From Saccharothrix obliqua (GTDB lineage Bacteria > Actinomycetota > Actinomycetes > Mycobacteriales > Pseudonocardiaceae): DNA of 64,000 bases. The stretch's first letter is position 1, and every line of letters starts with the position of its first letter. The notes beneath the pieces were generated by a model that searched no databases, had not been told where the DNA came from, and saw only the letters and a program-made list of their open reading frames with translations. The position numbers were made by a program, and so were the translations under genes. The stretch covers positions 372,001-436,000 of the forward strand of contig NZ_JAHXGQ010000005.1 of NCBI RefSeq assembly GCF_019375475.1, written 5' to 3'. This document shows positions 27,891-35,961 of this stretch, piece after piece.

Positions 27891-30790
27891 AGCTGCACCG
27901 GCTGGCGGTCAGCGCGTTCGGGCCGTACCCGGGCCGGGAGGAGGTCGACTTCGACCTGCTCGGCGCGGACGGCCTGTTCCTGCTGCACGGCGACACGGGC
28001 GCGGGCAAGACGACGTTGCTCGACGCCGTGGCGTTCGCGTTGTTCGGGAAGGTGCCGGGCGCGCGCGGCCAGGTGAAGCGGCTGCGTTGCGACTACGCCG
28101 ACCGGGACACGCCGACCGAGGTGTCGTTGGAGCTGACCGTGCGCGGTCGGCGGTTCCGGGTGGTGCGGGCCCCCGAGTACGACCGGCCGAAGAAGCGTGG
28201 CGAGGGCGTGACGCGGCAGCCCGCGAAGGCGTCGCTGACCTGGCTCGACGGGTGGCACGGCGAGGGGCACACCCGGATCGACGACGTGGCTCGCGAGGTG
28301 GAGTCGCTGCTCGGCCTGACCGCGGAGCAGTTCTTCCAGGTGGTGCTGCTGCCGCAGGGCGAGTTCGCGAACTTCCTGCGCGCGGAGACGGCCGAGCGGG
28401 AGAAGCTGCTGGAGCGGCTGTTCGGGACGGAGCGGTTCCTCGACGTGGAGCGCTGGTTCCGGGACCGGCGGCGGGACCGGCGGCGCGAGCTGGACGAGCT
28501 GGCGCGGGCCAACCGGGACCTGGTGCAGCGGGTCGCGGAGGCGGCGGGCGAGGAACCGCCCGAGGACGGTGACCCGGAGTGGCTCAGCTCGCTGCTCAAG
28601 CAGCTCGCCGAGGTCGAGCGGGACGCGCGGCGGCAGGCCGAGACGGCGGCCGGTGCGCGGGGGCGCGCGGAGACGGCGTGGCGGCAGGCCCAGGAGCTGG
28701 CGGAGCGCGTGCGGCGGGTGCGTGGCGCGCGGGACGAGCTGGCCCGGTGCGCGGCGGCCGAGCCGCGCCGGGTGGCGTGGGTGCGGGAACGCGACGCCGC
28801 CCGCCGGGCGGCGGTGGTCGTGCCCGCGCAGGAGGCCGTGCGGAAGCTGGAACGGGCGTTGGCCGCGGCCGAGGCGGCCGAGCGCGCCGCCGCCGACGCC
28901 GCGGCGGCGTTCGGTGCGGACGCGGGCGCCGCGGGGTCCGGCTACCTGAGCGCCGACCCGAGGGCCGCTGCCGAGCGGTGTCGGGAGGAGGCGGGTGGGC
29001 TCACCCGGCTCGTCGCCGAGGCCGAGCGGCAGCGGGTGGACGAGCGGCGGGTCGCCGAGTTGGCGCGGCGGGCCGAGGAGGTGGCGGCTCGGCTGGACCG
29101 GCTGGTGAGCGCGTTGGCCGCGGCGCCGGAGCGGGTGGCTGCCGCGCGGTCGGCCGTCGAGGGGTCGGCGGTGGCCGCGGCTCGCCTGGAGGCCGTCGCG
29201 GCCCGGGCGGCGGCGGCTCGGGAGCTGCCCGGCGCGGTGGCGGCGGCACGGGTCGCCGAGGAGCGTCGCCGGGCCGCCGTGGACGCGCACCAGGGGGCGA
29301 AGGACGTGCTGCTGCGGGTTCGGCAGCAGCGGTTGGACGGCATGGCGGCGGAGCTGGCCGCGTCGTTGCGTGCCGGTGACGCGTGCCCGGTCTGCGGTGC
29401 CACCGACCACCCACGACCCGCGCCGGCCGCCGCCACCGCGGTGACGGCCGCCGACGAGGACGCCGCCGCGACCGCCGAGCAGGCCGCCCTGGACCGGCGC
29501 ACCGCCGCCGAGCGGGCGGACCGGGACGCGGCGGCGCGGGTGGCCGTGCTGCGCGAGTCGGTCGGCGACGACGACCCGGCGGCGCTGGTCGCCGAGCACC
29601 GCGCGTTGGCGGCGCTGGCCGACCGGCGTGCCGAGCACGCCGCCGCGCTGGCCGACCTGGAGCGCCGGGTCGAGGCCGCGACGGCGGAGCGCTCCGGCCT
29701 GGAGCGGGAGGCGGCCGAGCTGGTCGCGGCGCGCCGCGAGCTGGCCGACACCGTCCGCGAGCGCGCCGACCTGCTGGCCGAGGCACGTGGCGACTTCCCG
29801 GACGTGCCCACCCGGCGTGCCCACCTGCTGGACCTGGCCGACGCCCTGACCGCGCTCGCCGACCGCCGCGCCGCCGTCGCCGAGCAGCGGGAACGGCTCG
29901 CCGAGCACCGCGTCGACGTCGCGCGCCTGGCGGCCGAGGCGGGTTTCGCGGACGTGGCCGAGGCGTTGGCCGCGGCCCGCCCGGAACACGCCGTCGCCGA
30001 CCTGGAGGCACGCGTCCGCGAGGTGGAGGACGCGCGGCTGCGCGCGGAGTCGGTGTTGGCCGAGCTGACGGACGTCGACCCGGACGCCGAGGTCGACGTG
30101 GCCGGCACGCAGGCCCGCTACCGCGCCGCGCAGGACCAGGCCGAGCAGGCGGCCAACGCGCGGGCCGACGCCGCCCGGCGCGCCGCCCGCGCGAGCGACC
30201 TGGCCGCCCGGCTCACCGCCGCCTGGGCGGAGCTGGAACCGGTCGCCGCCGAGTTCGCGGAGCTGGACGCGTTGACCGACGTGATCAACGGCATGGGCCA
30301 GAACACCGACCGCATGACGTTGCGCACCTACGTGCTGGCCGCCCGCCTGGAGGAGGTGGCGGTCGCCGCGAGCACCCGCCTGGAGCGGATGAGCCAGGGC
30401 CGCTACCGGTTCGTGCACTCCGTCGAGGCGGGTCCGCGCGGCACCAGGGGCGGCCTGGGCCTGGACGTGCTGGACGACTACTCGGGGCAGCGGCGGCCCG
30501 CGAAGACGTTGTCCGGCGGCGAGTCGTTCCTGGCGTCGCTGGCGCTCGCGCTCGGCCTGTCCGACGTGGTCGCGGCCGGCGCGGTGCTGGACACGCTGTT
30601 CATCGACGAGGGTTTCGGCACCCTGGACGCCGAAACCCTCGAACTGGTCATGAACACCCTGGACGAGCTGCGGGCCGGCGGCCGGGTGATCGGCATCGTG
30701 TCGCACGTCGAGGAGCTGCGCCGACGCATCCCGACCCGGCTGCGGGTGCGCAAGGCACGTGGCGGCTCGTCGCTGGAGACCACCTCCTGA
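27887..30790 (+). CDS. sbcC: SbcC ATPase subunit (SMC/Rad50-like)
   Basis: A 967-residue protein. The N-terminal ATPase lobe has the Walker A GDTGAGKTTLLDAV (about residues 32-45) and the Q-loop LLPQGEFANFLRAETAERE. Long Ala/Arg/Glu-rich coiled coils run from about 190 to 840 with a central zinc hook CPVCG near residue 503. The C-terminal lobe has the signature LSGGESFLASLALALGLS and Walker B LFIDEGFGTLD. It forms the ATP-driven clamp of the SbcDC nuclease. The strong compositional bias also creates a long spurious open frame on the opposite strand. Confidence 0.94.
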   Translation: MKLHRLAVSAFGPYPGREEVDFDLLGADGLFLLHGDTGAGKTTLLDAVAFALFGKVPGARGQVKRLRCDYADRDTPTEVSLELTVRGRRFRVVRAPEYDRPKKRGEGVTRQPAKASLTWLDGWHGEGHTRIDDVAREVESLLGLTAEQFFQVVLLPQGEFANFLRAETAEREKLLERLFGTERFLDVERWFRDRRRDRRRELDELARANRDLVQRVAEAAGEEPPEDGDPEWLSSLLKQLAEVERDARRQAETAAGARGRAETAWRQAQELAERVRRVRGARDELARCAAAEPRRVAWVRERDAARRAAVVVPAQEAVRKLERALAAAEAAERAAADAAAAFGADAGAAGSGYLSADPRAAAERCREEAGGLTRLVAEAERQRVDERRVAELARRAEEVAARLDRLVSALAAAPERVAAARSAVEGSAVAAARLEAVAARAAAARELPGAVAAARVAEERRRAAVDAHQGAKDVLLRVRQQRLDGMAAELAASLRAGDACPVCGATDHPRPAPAAATAVTAADEDAAATAEQAALDRRTAAERADRDAAARVAVLRESVGDDDPAALVAEHRALAALADRRAEHAAALADLERRVEAATAERSGLEREAAELVAARRELADTVRERADLLAEARGDFPDVPTRRAHLLDLADALTALADRRAAVAEQRERLAEHRVDVARLAAEAGFADVAEALAAARPEHAVADLEARVREVEDARLRAESVLAELTDVDPDAEVDVAGTQARYRAAQDQAEQAANARADAARRAARASDLAARLTAAWAELEPVAAEFAELDALTDVINGMGQNTDRMTLRTYVLAARLEEVAVAASTRLERMSQGRYRFVHSVEAGPRGTRGGLGLDVLDDYSGQRRPAKTLSGGESFLASLALALGLSDVVAAGAVLDTLFIDEGFGTLDAETLELVMNTLDELRAGGRVIGIVSHVEELRRRIPTRLRVRKARGGSSLETTS

Positions 30791-30800
30791 CCCGCACCGC

Positions 30801-32732
30801 TCAGTTCGCCGGGGCGGGGCGCGTCAGCAGGTCGCCCCGGTACGCGGCGGCCTGGAGTTCGAACAGCTCGGCGTAGTGGCCGCGTCGTGCCATCAGCTCC
30901 TCGTGCGTGCCCTGCTCCACGATCCGGCCCCGGTCCAGCACGACGATGCGGTCGGCGTTGCGGATGTTCGCCAGCCGGTGCGTGACCAGGACGGTGGTGC
31001 GCCGCTCGGTCGCCCGCCGCAGGCCCTCGAACACCCGTGCCTCGGCCTTGGCGTCCAGCGCCGCGGTCGGCTCGTCGGCCACCAGCACCGCCGCGTCCCG
31101 GTACATGCCGCGCGCGATGCCCATCCGCTGCCACTGCCCGCCGGACAGGTCCTGCCCGTCGTTGAACCGCCGCGACAACACGGTGTCCGCGCCGTCGGGC
31201 AGGGTGGCCAGCACCTCGTCCGCGCCGGACTTGGCGACGGCGTCCCGCCACGCGTCCTCGTCCTCGCGGTCCAGCCGGCCGACGGTGACGTTGCGGCGTG
31301 CCGTCATCGGCCACTGCGCCGGGTCCTGCGCGATGACCGCGATGGACGAGTGCACGGCGGTCTTGTCGGCCTCCGCGAGGTCCACGCCGTCCCAGCGCAC
31401 CACGCCCGACGTGACCGGGAACAGGCCCGTCAGCACCTTGCCCAGGGTGGTCTTGCCGGAGCCGTTCTCGCCGACCAGCGCGACCACCTCGCCCCGCCGC
31501 ACGGTCAGGCTCACGTCGTCCAGCGCCGGCGCACCCTTGCCGGGGTAGGTGAACGTGACGTGCTCCAACGCGATCAGCTCCGGGTCGGTGGGCGGGCGCG
31601 TGCCCGTCGAGCCCTGCGCCCGCTCCGCGCCCTCGGCCAGCAGCCGGCGGTAGAAGTCGATGTAGAACGAGTCCTCGTACAGCGAGTTCACCGCGCGGGT
31701 CGTGGTGCCCAGCGAGGAGAAGCCCGTCCGCATCGCGAGCAGCGCCGTGCCCGCCAGCGCCAGTTCGATGCCGCCGGTGTGCAGCAGCAACACCAGGACC
31801 CCGTACGCCACGCCCGTGCCGACACCCGCCATCGCCCGGCCCGCCAGCCGCACCAGGTTGGTCCGGTGCGCCATCCGCACCTCGTCGCCCACCAGCGAGT
31901 CCGCGATCCGCCGGTGCTCGGCGAGCAGCCGCTCCTGCAACGTCAACGCGTGCCGCTCCAGCGCGAAGTCCCGCCCGGTCGCGACGTCCTCCACGACGCT
32001 CTTGCGGGTGTTGCGCGTCACGGAGTCGAGGAAGTGCTGGTAACGCAGCTTCGACACGCGTGCCGACGCCCAGGCGTTCGCGGTGGCCGCCAGCAGCAGG
32101 GCGGGCGCGAGCCAGAAGTCCAGCAGCCCCACCGCCACCACCGCCGCGACGACCGTGACGCACGACGACACCAGGTCCGCCAGGTACCGCAGGCTGCTCT
32201 CCAGGCTTCGCACGCCGTTGCGCCCGCCCTGGCGGGCCAGTTCGCGGAAGTCGGCGTCCTCGAACGCCAGCAGCTCCGCCCGCACCAGCACGGCGGTCAC
32301 CTCGTCGTTGGCCGCGCGCGTGACGCGCGGGCGCAGCGAGCCCTCCACCGCCGCGACGGCCGCGTCCAGCAGGGCGCGTGCCGCGTACGACCCGACCACC
32401 ACGGCGAGCGCGGGCAGCGACGCGGTCACGCGGGCGGGCGTCGGTCCCTCCCGCAGCAGCGCCGTGAACACGTCCGCCGTCGCCAGCAGGCCGAACGCCG
32501 TGACGCAGCCGGACAGCACGTGCACCACGCCCGCGGCCAGCGTCAGCCGCGGCGACGTGCGCCACGCCAGCCGCAGCACCACCCGGATCGCCGCGGGCAG
32601 GCTCCGCAACGCCTTGCCGAGGCTCACCGAAGCCGCCTGCCGACCCATCCGCGCCCACTTGGGCGTGGCGATGTTCTCCACCCCGATCAACACCATGCCG
32701 TCCAGGAAACCCGCGGGAACCGGTGCGGCCAA
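30801..32732 (-). CDS. ABC exporter half-transporter (membrane plus ATPase domains)
   Basis: Up to 643 residues; an internal ATG near 32648 (MGRQAASVSL) may be the true start because the first 28 codons lack a ribosome site. The N-terminal membrane domain has five to six helices (about residues 60-330). The ATPase has Walker A LVGENGSGKTTLGKVL, Q-loop VIAQDPAQWPMT, signature LSGGQWQRMGIARGMY and Walker B AAVLVADEPTAALD, ending with the switch His in VTHRLAN. The GQWQR signature variant is common in exporters of peptides or antibiotics. It works as a homodimer or with an unlinked partner. No peptide precursor gene is nearby, and it converges on sbcC with 10 bases spacing. Confidence 0.85.
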   Translation of the reverse strand: MAAPVPAGFLDGMVLIGVENIATPKWARMGRQAASVSLGKALRSLPAAIRVVLRLAWRTSPRLTLAAGVVHVLSGCVTAFGLLATADVFTALLREGPTPARVTASLPALAVVVGSYAARALLDAAVAAVEGSLRPRVTRAANDEVTAVLVRAELLAFEDADFRELARQGGRNGVRSLESSLRYLADLVSSCVTVVAAVVAVGLLDFWLAPALLLAATANAWASARVSKLRYQHFLDSVTRNTRKSVVEDVATGRDFALERHALTLQERLLAEHRRIADSLVGDEVRMAHRTNLVRLAGRAMAGVGTGVAYGVLVLLLHTGGIELALAGTALLAMRTGFSSLGTTTRAVNSLYEDSFYIDFYRRLLAEGAERAQGSTGTRPPTDPELIALEHVTFTYPGKGAPALDDVSLTVRRGEVVALVGENGSGKTTLGKVLTGLFPVTSGVVRWDGVDLAEADKTAVHSSIAVIAQDPAQWPMTARRNVTVGRLDREDEDAWRDAVAKSGADEVLATLPDGADTVLSRRFNDGQDLSGGQWQRMGIARGMYRDAAVLVADEPTAALDAKAEARVFEGLRRATERRTTVLVTHRLANIRNADRIVVLDRGRIVEQGTHEELMARRGHYAELFELQAAAYRGDLLTRPAPAN

Positions 32733-32739
32733 CGAAAAA

Positions 32740-33255
32740 TCAGGGGCGGGCGGGTGCGGGGTCCTCGTGGTGGAGCAGCCGGCGCTTCACGTCGACGCCC
32801 CAGCGGAAGTCGCCGATCGCGCCGCCGGTCCGGATCACGCGGTGGCAGGGCACGAACAGCGTGGCCGCGTTGCGGGCGCACGCGCTCGCCGCCGCCCGCA
32901 CCGCCGTCGGGCTGCCCGCGAGCAGCGCGTAGTCCGCGTAGCTGACCGGCTTGCCCGGGGGCACGGTGCGCAACGCCTCCCACGCGCGCTGCATGAACGC
33001 GCCGGACCGCTGACGCACCGGCACCTCGTCGATCGCGTCCAGCGCGCCCGCGTGGTAGTCGCGCACCGCCCGCGTGATCAGGCCCAGGTCGCGGCGCGGT
33101 ACGAGTTCGGCAGGCCGCAGCGACGGCGACACCTGCGGCAGCAGGTCGTCGGTGCTCGCGGTCCAGCCGCTGGCCAGCACGGCGCCGTCCGGCGCGACGA
33201 CGGCCGTGAACGGGCCGATGTGTGTGTCCACAGTGGACGCGAATGCGGTGCTCAC
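32740..33255 (-). CDS. ogt: Methylated-DNA-[protein]-cysteine S-methyltransferase
   Basis: A 171-residue suicide repair protein that removes O6-methylguanine adducts. The C-terminal domain contains PPGKPVSYADYALLAG, the Arg-finger region AARAAASACARN in pieces and the active-site motif FVPCHRVI (Cys near residue 140). An N-terminal ribonuclease-like domain of normal length precedes it. GTG 33255 overlaps the stop of the upstream ada-alkA gene by 4 bases, making a coupled alkylation-repair operon. Confidence 0.93.
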   Translation of the reverse strand: MSTAFASTVDTHIGPFTAVVAPDGAVLASGWTASTDDLLPQVSPSLRPAELVPRRDLGLITRAVRDYHAGALDAIDEVPVRQRSGAFMQRAWEALRTVPPGKPVSYADYALLAGSPTAVRAAASACARNAATLFVPCHRVIRTGGAIGDFRWGVDVKRRLLHHEDPAPARP

Positions 33256-34529
33256 GCGCTCCTCCTCAGGTGCATGGCGGCGTAGGAGCGCCAAGGGCGC
33301 CACGCCGCGTTGTCGTTGTGCAACGGCACGTCGGGCGCGCCGAGCACGCGCATCACGACGTACCGGGCGATGTCCGGGCCGACACCGGGGAACGCCGCCA
33401 GCTCCGCTTCCAGGTCGTCGGTGTCGCGACCCACGTCCACGACGAGCGAGCCGTCCGCGAGCGCCGCCGCCACCGGCGAGTCGATCGCGGACGGCGCGGG
33501 GTAGAGGTGGGTCACCGGGCCGTCCGGGACGTCCAGCGCCTCGCCGGGCGACGTGTGGCCGAGGGCGCGCAGCAGCGTCTCCGCGCCGTCCACGCTGCCC
33601 GGCAGCCGCACGCCCGGCCGCGCCGCGACCAGGGGCCGCAGGGTCGGGTCGTCGCCCAGGAACTCGTCCACCGCCCGGGGGTCCGCGTCCAGGTCCAGCA
33701 GGCGGCGCACCCGGTTCACCGCGCTGCCCAGGTCACGCAGGTCGGTCAGCCGCAGCGAGCACGACACGTACCCGGCGGCGGGCGTGAGGATCACGGTCGC
33801 CTGGCCGTGCGGCAGTCGCAGCGACCGCGCGTACGTGGTGTCCGTGACGTGCTCCACGCCGGGTATCGCCGACGCCCGGAAGTACCCGAGCAGCCCCGCC
33901 GCGTCGAACGGCGGCCGGTACGGCAGGCGCAGCACGATGCGGCCGGCCGCGCCCGGCGCGCTCCGCTTGGCCCGCAACGCCGACGGCGTGGCCGCGAACA
34001 CCGACCGGATCGTGTCGTTGAACTGCCGCACGCTCGCGAACCCGGCCGCGAACGCGACTTCGGTCAGCGACAGGTCCGTGGTCTCGATCAGCAGCCGCGC
34101 CGAGTGCGCCCGGTGCGCCCGCGCCAGGGCCAGCGGACCCGCGCCGAGTTCGGCGGTGAGCACCCTGGTCAGGTGGCGTTCCGAGTAACCGAGCCGGGCG
34201 GCCAGGCCCGGCACGCCCTCCCGCTCCACCACGCCGTCCGAGATGAGCCGCATGGCCCGCGCCGCGAGGTCCGCCCGCAGGTTCCACTCCGGCGAACCCG
34301 GCACGGCGTCCGGCAGGCAGCGGCGGCACGCCCGGTACCCCGCCGCCTGCGCGGCGGCGGCCGTCGGGTAGAACTCGGCGTTGCGGCGCTTCGGGGTCAC
34401 CGCCGGGCACGACGGCCGGCAGTAGATGCGGGTGGTCCGCACGGCGAGGATGAAGCAGCCGTCGAAGCGGGCGTCGCGGGCGGCGACGGCCCGGTAGGCG
34501 CGTTCGGTGTCGACCAGCACGACAGTCAC
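33252..34529 (-). CDS. Ada-like methyl sensor fused to AlkA-type glycosylase, glycosylase domain shortened
   Basis: A 425-residue fusion starting at GTG 34529 (GTG 34520 possible). Residues about 10-75 are the Ada methylphosphotriester domain: FDGCFILAV with the methyl-accepting Cys, then YCRPSC and ACRRCLPD as zinc ligands. An AraC-type DNA-binding domain follows (LAARLGYSERHLTRVL and LTEVAFAAGFASVRQFND). The remainder is an AlkA glycosylase, with helix-hairpin-helix FPGVGPDIARYVVMRVL and RPWRSYAAMHL. Between the Asp region (VPLHNDNAAW) and RPWRSY the roughly 20-25 residue helix present in AlkA proteins is missing, and the usual HLW ending is HLRRSA. Sensor and regulator parts look intact, so the protein may be mainly a regulator of ogt. 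Confidence 0.85.
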   Translation of the reverse strand: MTVVLVDTERAYRAVAARDARFDGCFILAVRTTRIYCRPSCPAVTPKRRNAEFYPTAAAAQAAGYRACRRCLPDAVPGSPEWNLRADLAARAMRLISDGVVEREGVPGLAARLGYSERHLTRVLTAELGAGPLALARAHRAHSARLLIETTDLSLTEVAFAAGFASVRQFNDTIRSVFAATPSALRAKRSAPGAAGRIVLRLPYRPPFDAAGLLGYFRASAIPGVEHVTDTTYARSLRLPHGQATVILTPAAGYVSCSLRLTDLRDLGSAVNRVRRLLDLDADPRAVDEFLGDDPTLRPLVAARPGVRLPGSVDGAETLLRALGHTSPGEALDVPDGPVTHLYPAPSAIDSPVAAALADGSLVVDVGRDTDDLEAELAAFPGVGPDIARYVVMRVLGAPDVPLHNDNAAWRPWRSYAAMHLRRSA

Positions 34530-34585
34530 TGTGCCACCGTCCGCACCAGCGTTCTCGCGGAAATCGGACACGACACCCGGGCGCG

Positions 34586-34599
34586 TAGACTCACCACCC
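34586..34599 (+). promoter_or_regulatory. Candidate -10 element of leaderless ychF
   Basis: TAGACT at 34586-34591 lies 8 bases before the GTG start at 34600 with no ribosome site between, the spacing of a leaderless actinobacterial promoter. The upstream -35 is not clear. Confidence 0.45.
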
Positions 34600-35679
34600 G
34601 TGAGTTTGACCCTCGGTATCGTCGGCCTGCCCAACGTCGGCAAGTCCACCCTGTTCAACGCCCTCACGCGCAACGACGTGCTCGCGGCGAACTACCCGTT
34701 CGCGACCATCGAGCCGAACGTCGGCGTGGTGCCGTTGCCGGACGCCCGCCTCGGCAAGCTGGCGGAGATCTTCGGCTCCGAGCGCGAGGTGCCCGCCGTG
34801 GTGTCGTTCGTCGACATCGCGGGCATCGTGAAAGGCGCGTCCGAAGGCGCCGGGCTGGGCAACAAGTTCCTCGCGAACATCCGCGAGGCCAACGCCATCT
34901 GCCAGGTCATCCGGGTCTTCGACGACTCGGACGTGGTGCACGTGGACGGCCGCGTGGACCCCGCGTCCGACATCGAGACCATCAACACCGAGTTGATCCT
35001 CGCCGACCTCCAGACGCTGGAGAAGGCCGTGCCCAGGCTGGAGAAGGAGGCGCGGACCCAGAAGGACCGCCGCCCCGCCCTGGACGCCGCCCTCAAGGCA
35101 CGCGCGGTGCTCGACTCCGGGCGCACGCTGTTCGCCGCGCGGTCCGAGGTGGACGGCGAGCTGCTGCGCGAGCTGAGCCTGCTCACCGCCAAGCCGTTCC
35201 TCTACGTCTTCAACGCCGACGAGGCGGTCCTCACCGACGAGGCGCGGATCAAGGAGCTGCGCGAGTCGGTGGCGCCCGCGGACGCCGTGTTCCTGGACGC
35301 CAAGGTCGAGGCGGAGCTGCTGGAGCTGGACGAGGAGTCGGCCCGCGAGCTGCTGGAGTCGATCGGCCAGCACGAGCCGGGCCTGCACGCCCTGGCCCGC
35401 GCGGGTTTCCACACGCTGGGCCTCCAGACCTACCTGACGGCAGGCCCGAAGGAGTCGCGGGCGTGGACCATCCCGCGGGGCGCGACCGCGCCGCAGGCGG
35501 CGGGCGTGATCCACACCGACTTCGAGCGCGGCTTCATCAAGGCCGAGGTGGTGTCCTTCGACGACCTGGTGGCGGCCGGCTCGATGGCCGCCGCGAAGGC
35601 CGCCGGCAAGGTCCGCATGGAGGGCAAGGACTACGTCATGGTGGACGGCGACGTCGTGGAGTTCCGGTTCAACGTCTGA
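34600..35679 (+). CDS. ychF: Redox-regulated ATPase YchF (Obg family)
   Basis: A 359-residue P-loop protein, full length. G1 is GLPNVGKSTLFNAL (residues 9-22), the switch region NYPFATIEPNVGVV, G3 DIAGIVKGASEGAGLGN; the G4 position reads FNADE instead of NKxD, the YchF feature that shifts preference from GTP to ATP. A coiled-coil insertion and a C-terminal TGS domain (TYLTAGPKESRAWTI to VMVDGDVVEFRFN) complete it. YchF binds ribosomes and affects oxidative stress responses. Homologue of Rv1112. Confidence 0.95.
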   Translation: MSLTLGIVGLPNVGKSTLFNALTRNDVLAANYPFATIEPNVGVVPLPDARLGKLAEIFGSEREVPAVVSFVDIAGIVKGASEGAGLGNKFLANIREANAICQVIRVFDDSDVVHVDGRVDPASDIETINTELILADLQTLEKAVPRLEKEARTQKDRRPALDAALKARAVLDSGRTLFAARSEVDGELLRELSLLTAKPFLYVFNADEAVLTDEARIKELRESVAPADAVFLDAKVEAELLELDEESARELLESIGQHEPGLHALARAGFHTLGLQTYLTAGPKESRAWTIPRGATAPQAAGVIHTDFERGFIKAEVVSFDDLVAAGSMAAAKAAGKVRMEGKDYVMVDGDVVEFRFNV

Positions 35680-35692
35680 GCCGGGGACGGAG

Positions 35693-35729
35693 GAAGGGCC
35701 TCCCGGGCGGATGCTCCGGAAGGCCCTTC
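35693..35729 (+). terminator. Terminator after ychF
   Basis: Arms GAAGGGCCTCCCGG (35693-35706) and CCGGAAGGCCCTTC (35716-35729) pair with one mismatch over a 9-base loop, 14 bases after the stop. Confidence 0.75.
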
Positions 35730-35755
35730 GGTCGTCACGTCGGCCGGTGCCGACG

Positions 35756-35860
35756 TCAGCGCACGTGGTTGCGGCTGTGGCGCGCCAGGGCGAAGACGCC
35801 CCCGGCGGTGGCCAGCATCAGCAGCGCGGCGACGGTGAACACGACGATGTCGGCGGTCAT
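35756..35860 (-). CDS. 34-residue single-helix membrane miniprotein
   Basis: An ATG at 35860 with AAGGGG about 7 bases upstream opens a 34-codon frame ending at TGA 35756. It has a short acidic start (MTADIV), one hydrophobic helix of about 20 residues (VFTVAALLMLATAGGVFALA) and a basic end (RHSRNHVR), an inside-positive single-pass layout. Codon use fits real actinobacterial genes. It is divergent from pimE with an 101-base gap. No family is recognised. Ribosome site plus helix make a real gene likely, but short frames occur by chance. Confidence 0.5.
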   Translation of the reverse strand: MTADIVVFTVAALLMLATAGGVFALARHSRNHVR

Positions 35861-35892
35861 GCGATTCCCCTTGCGTTGATCTCCCACTCGTC

Positions 35893-35922
35893 TTGACGTA
35901 CGGGTACCCGGTTTCGTAGCCC
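35893..35922 (+). promoter_or_regulatory. Candidate pimE promoter
   Basis: TTGACG (35893-35898) and TAGCCC (35917-35922) with an 18-base spacer lie about 40 bases before the pimE start. The spacer contains the palindrome CGGGTACCCG. Confidence 0.4.
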
Positions 35923-35961
35923 GACAGTCGCGCAATTCACACGATCGTGGAGGTACTGGCT

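Noticed and set aside
27425-30706. 1093-codon open frame opposite sbcDC
   Set aside because: It is the antisense image of the Ala/Arg/Glu-rich coiled coil in a GC-rich gene, with His/Arg/Gln/Pro-dominated composition and no domain.
30801-32732. Exporter as part of a lanthipeptide or other RiPP cluster
   Set aside because: No precursor peptide, modification enzyme or protease gene is adjacent; neighbours are DNA repair genes.
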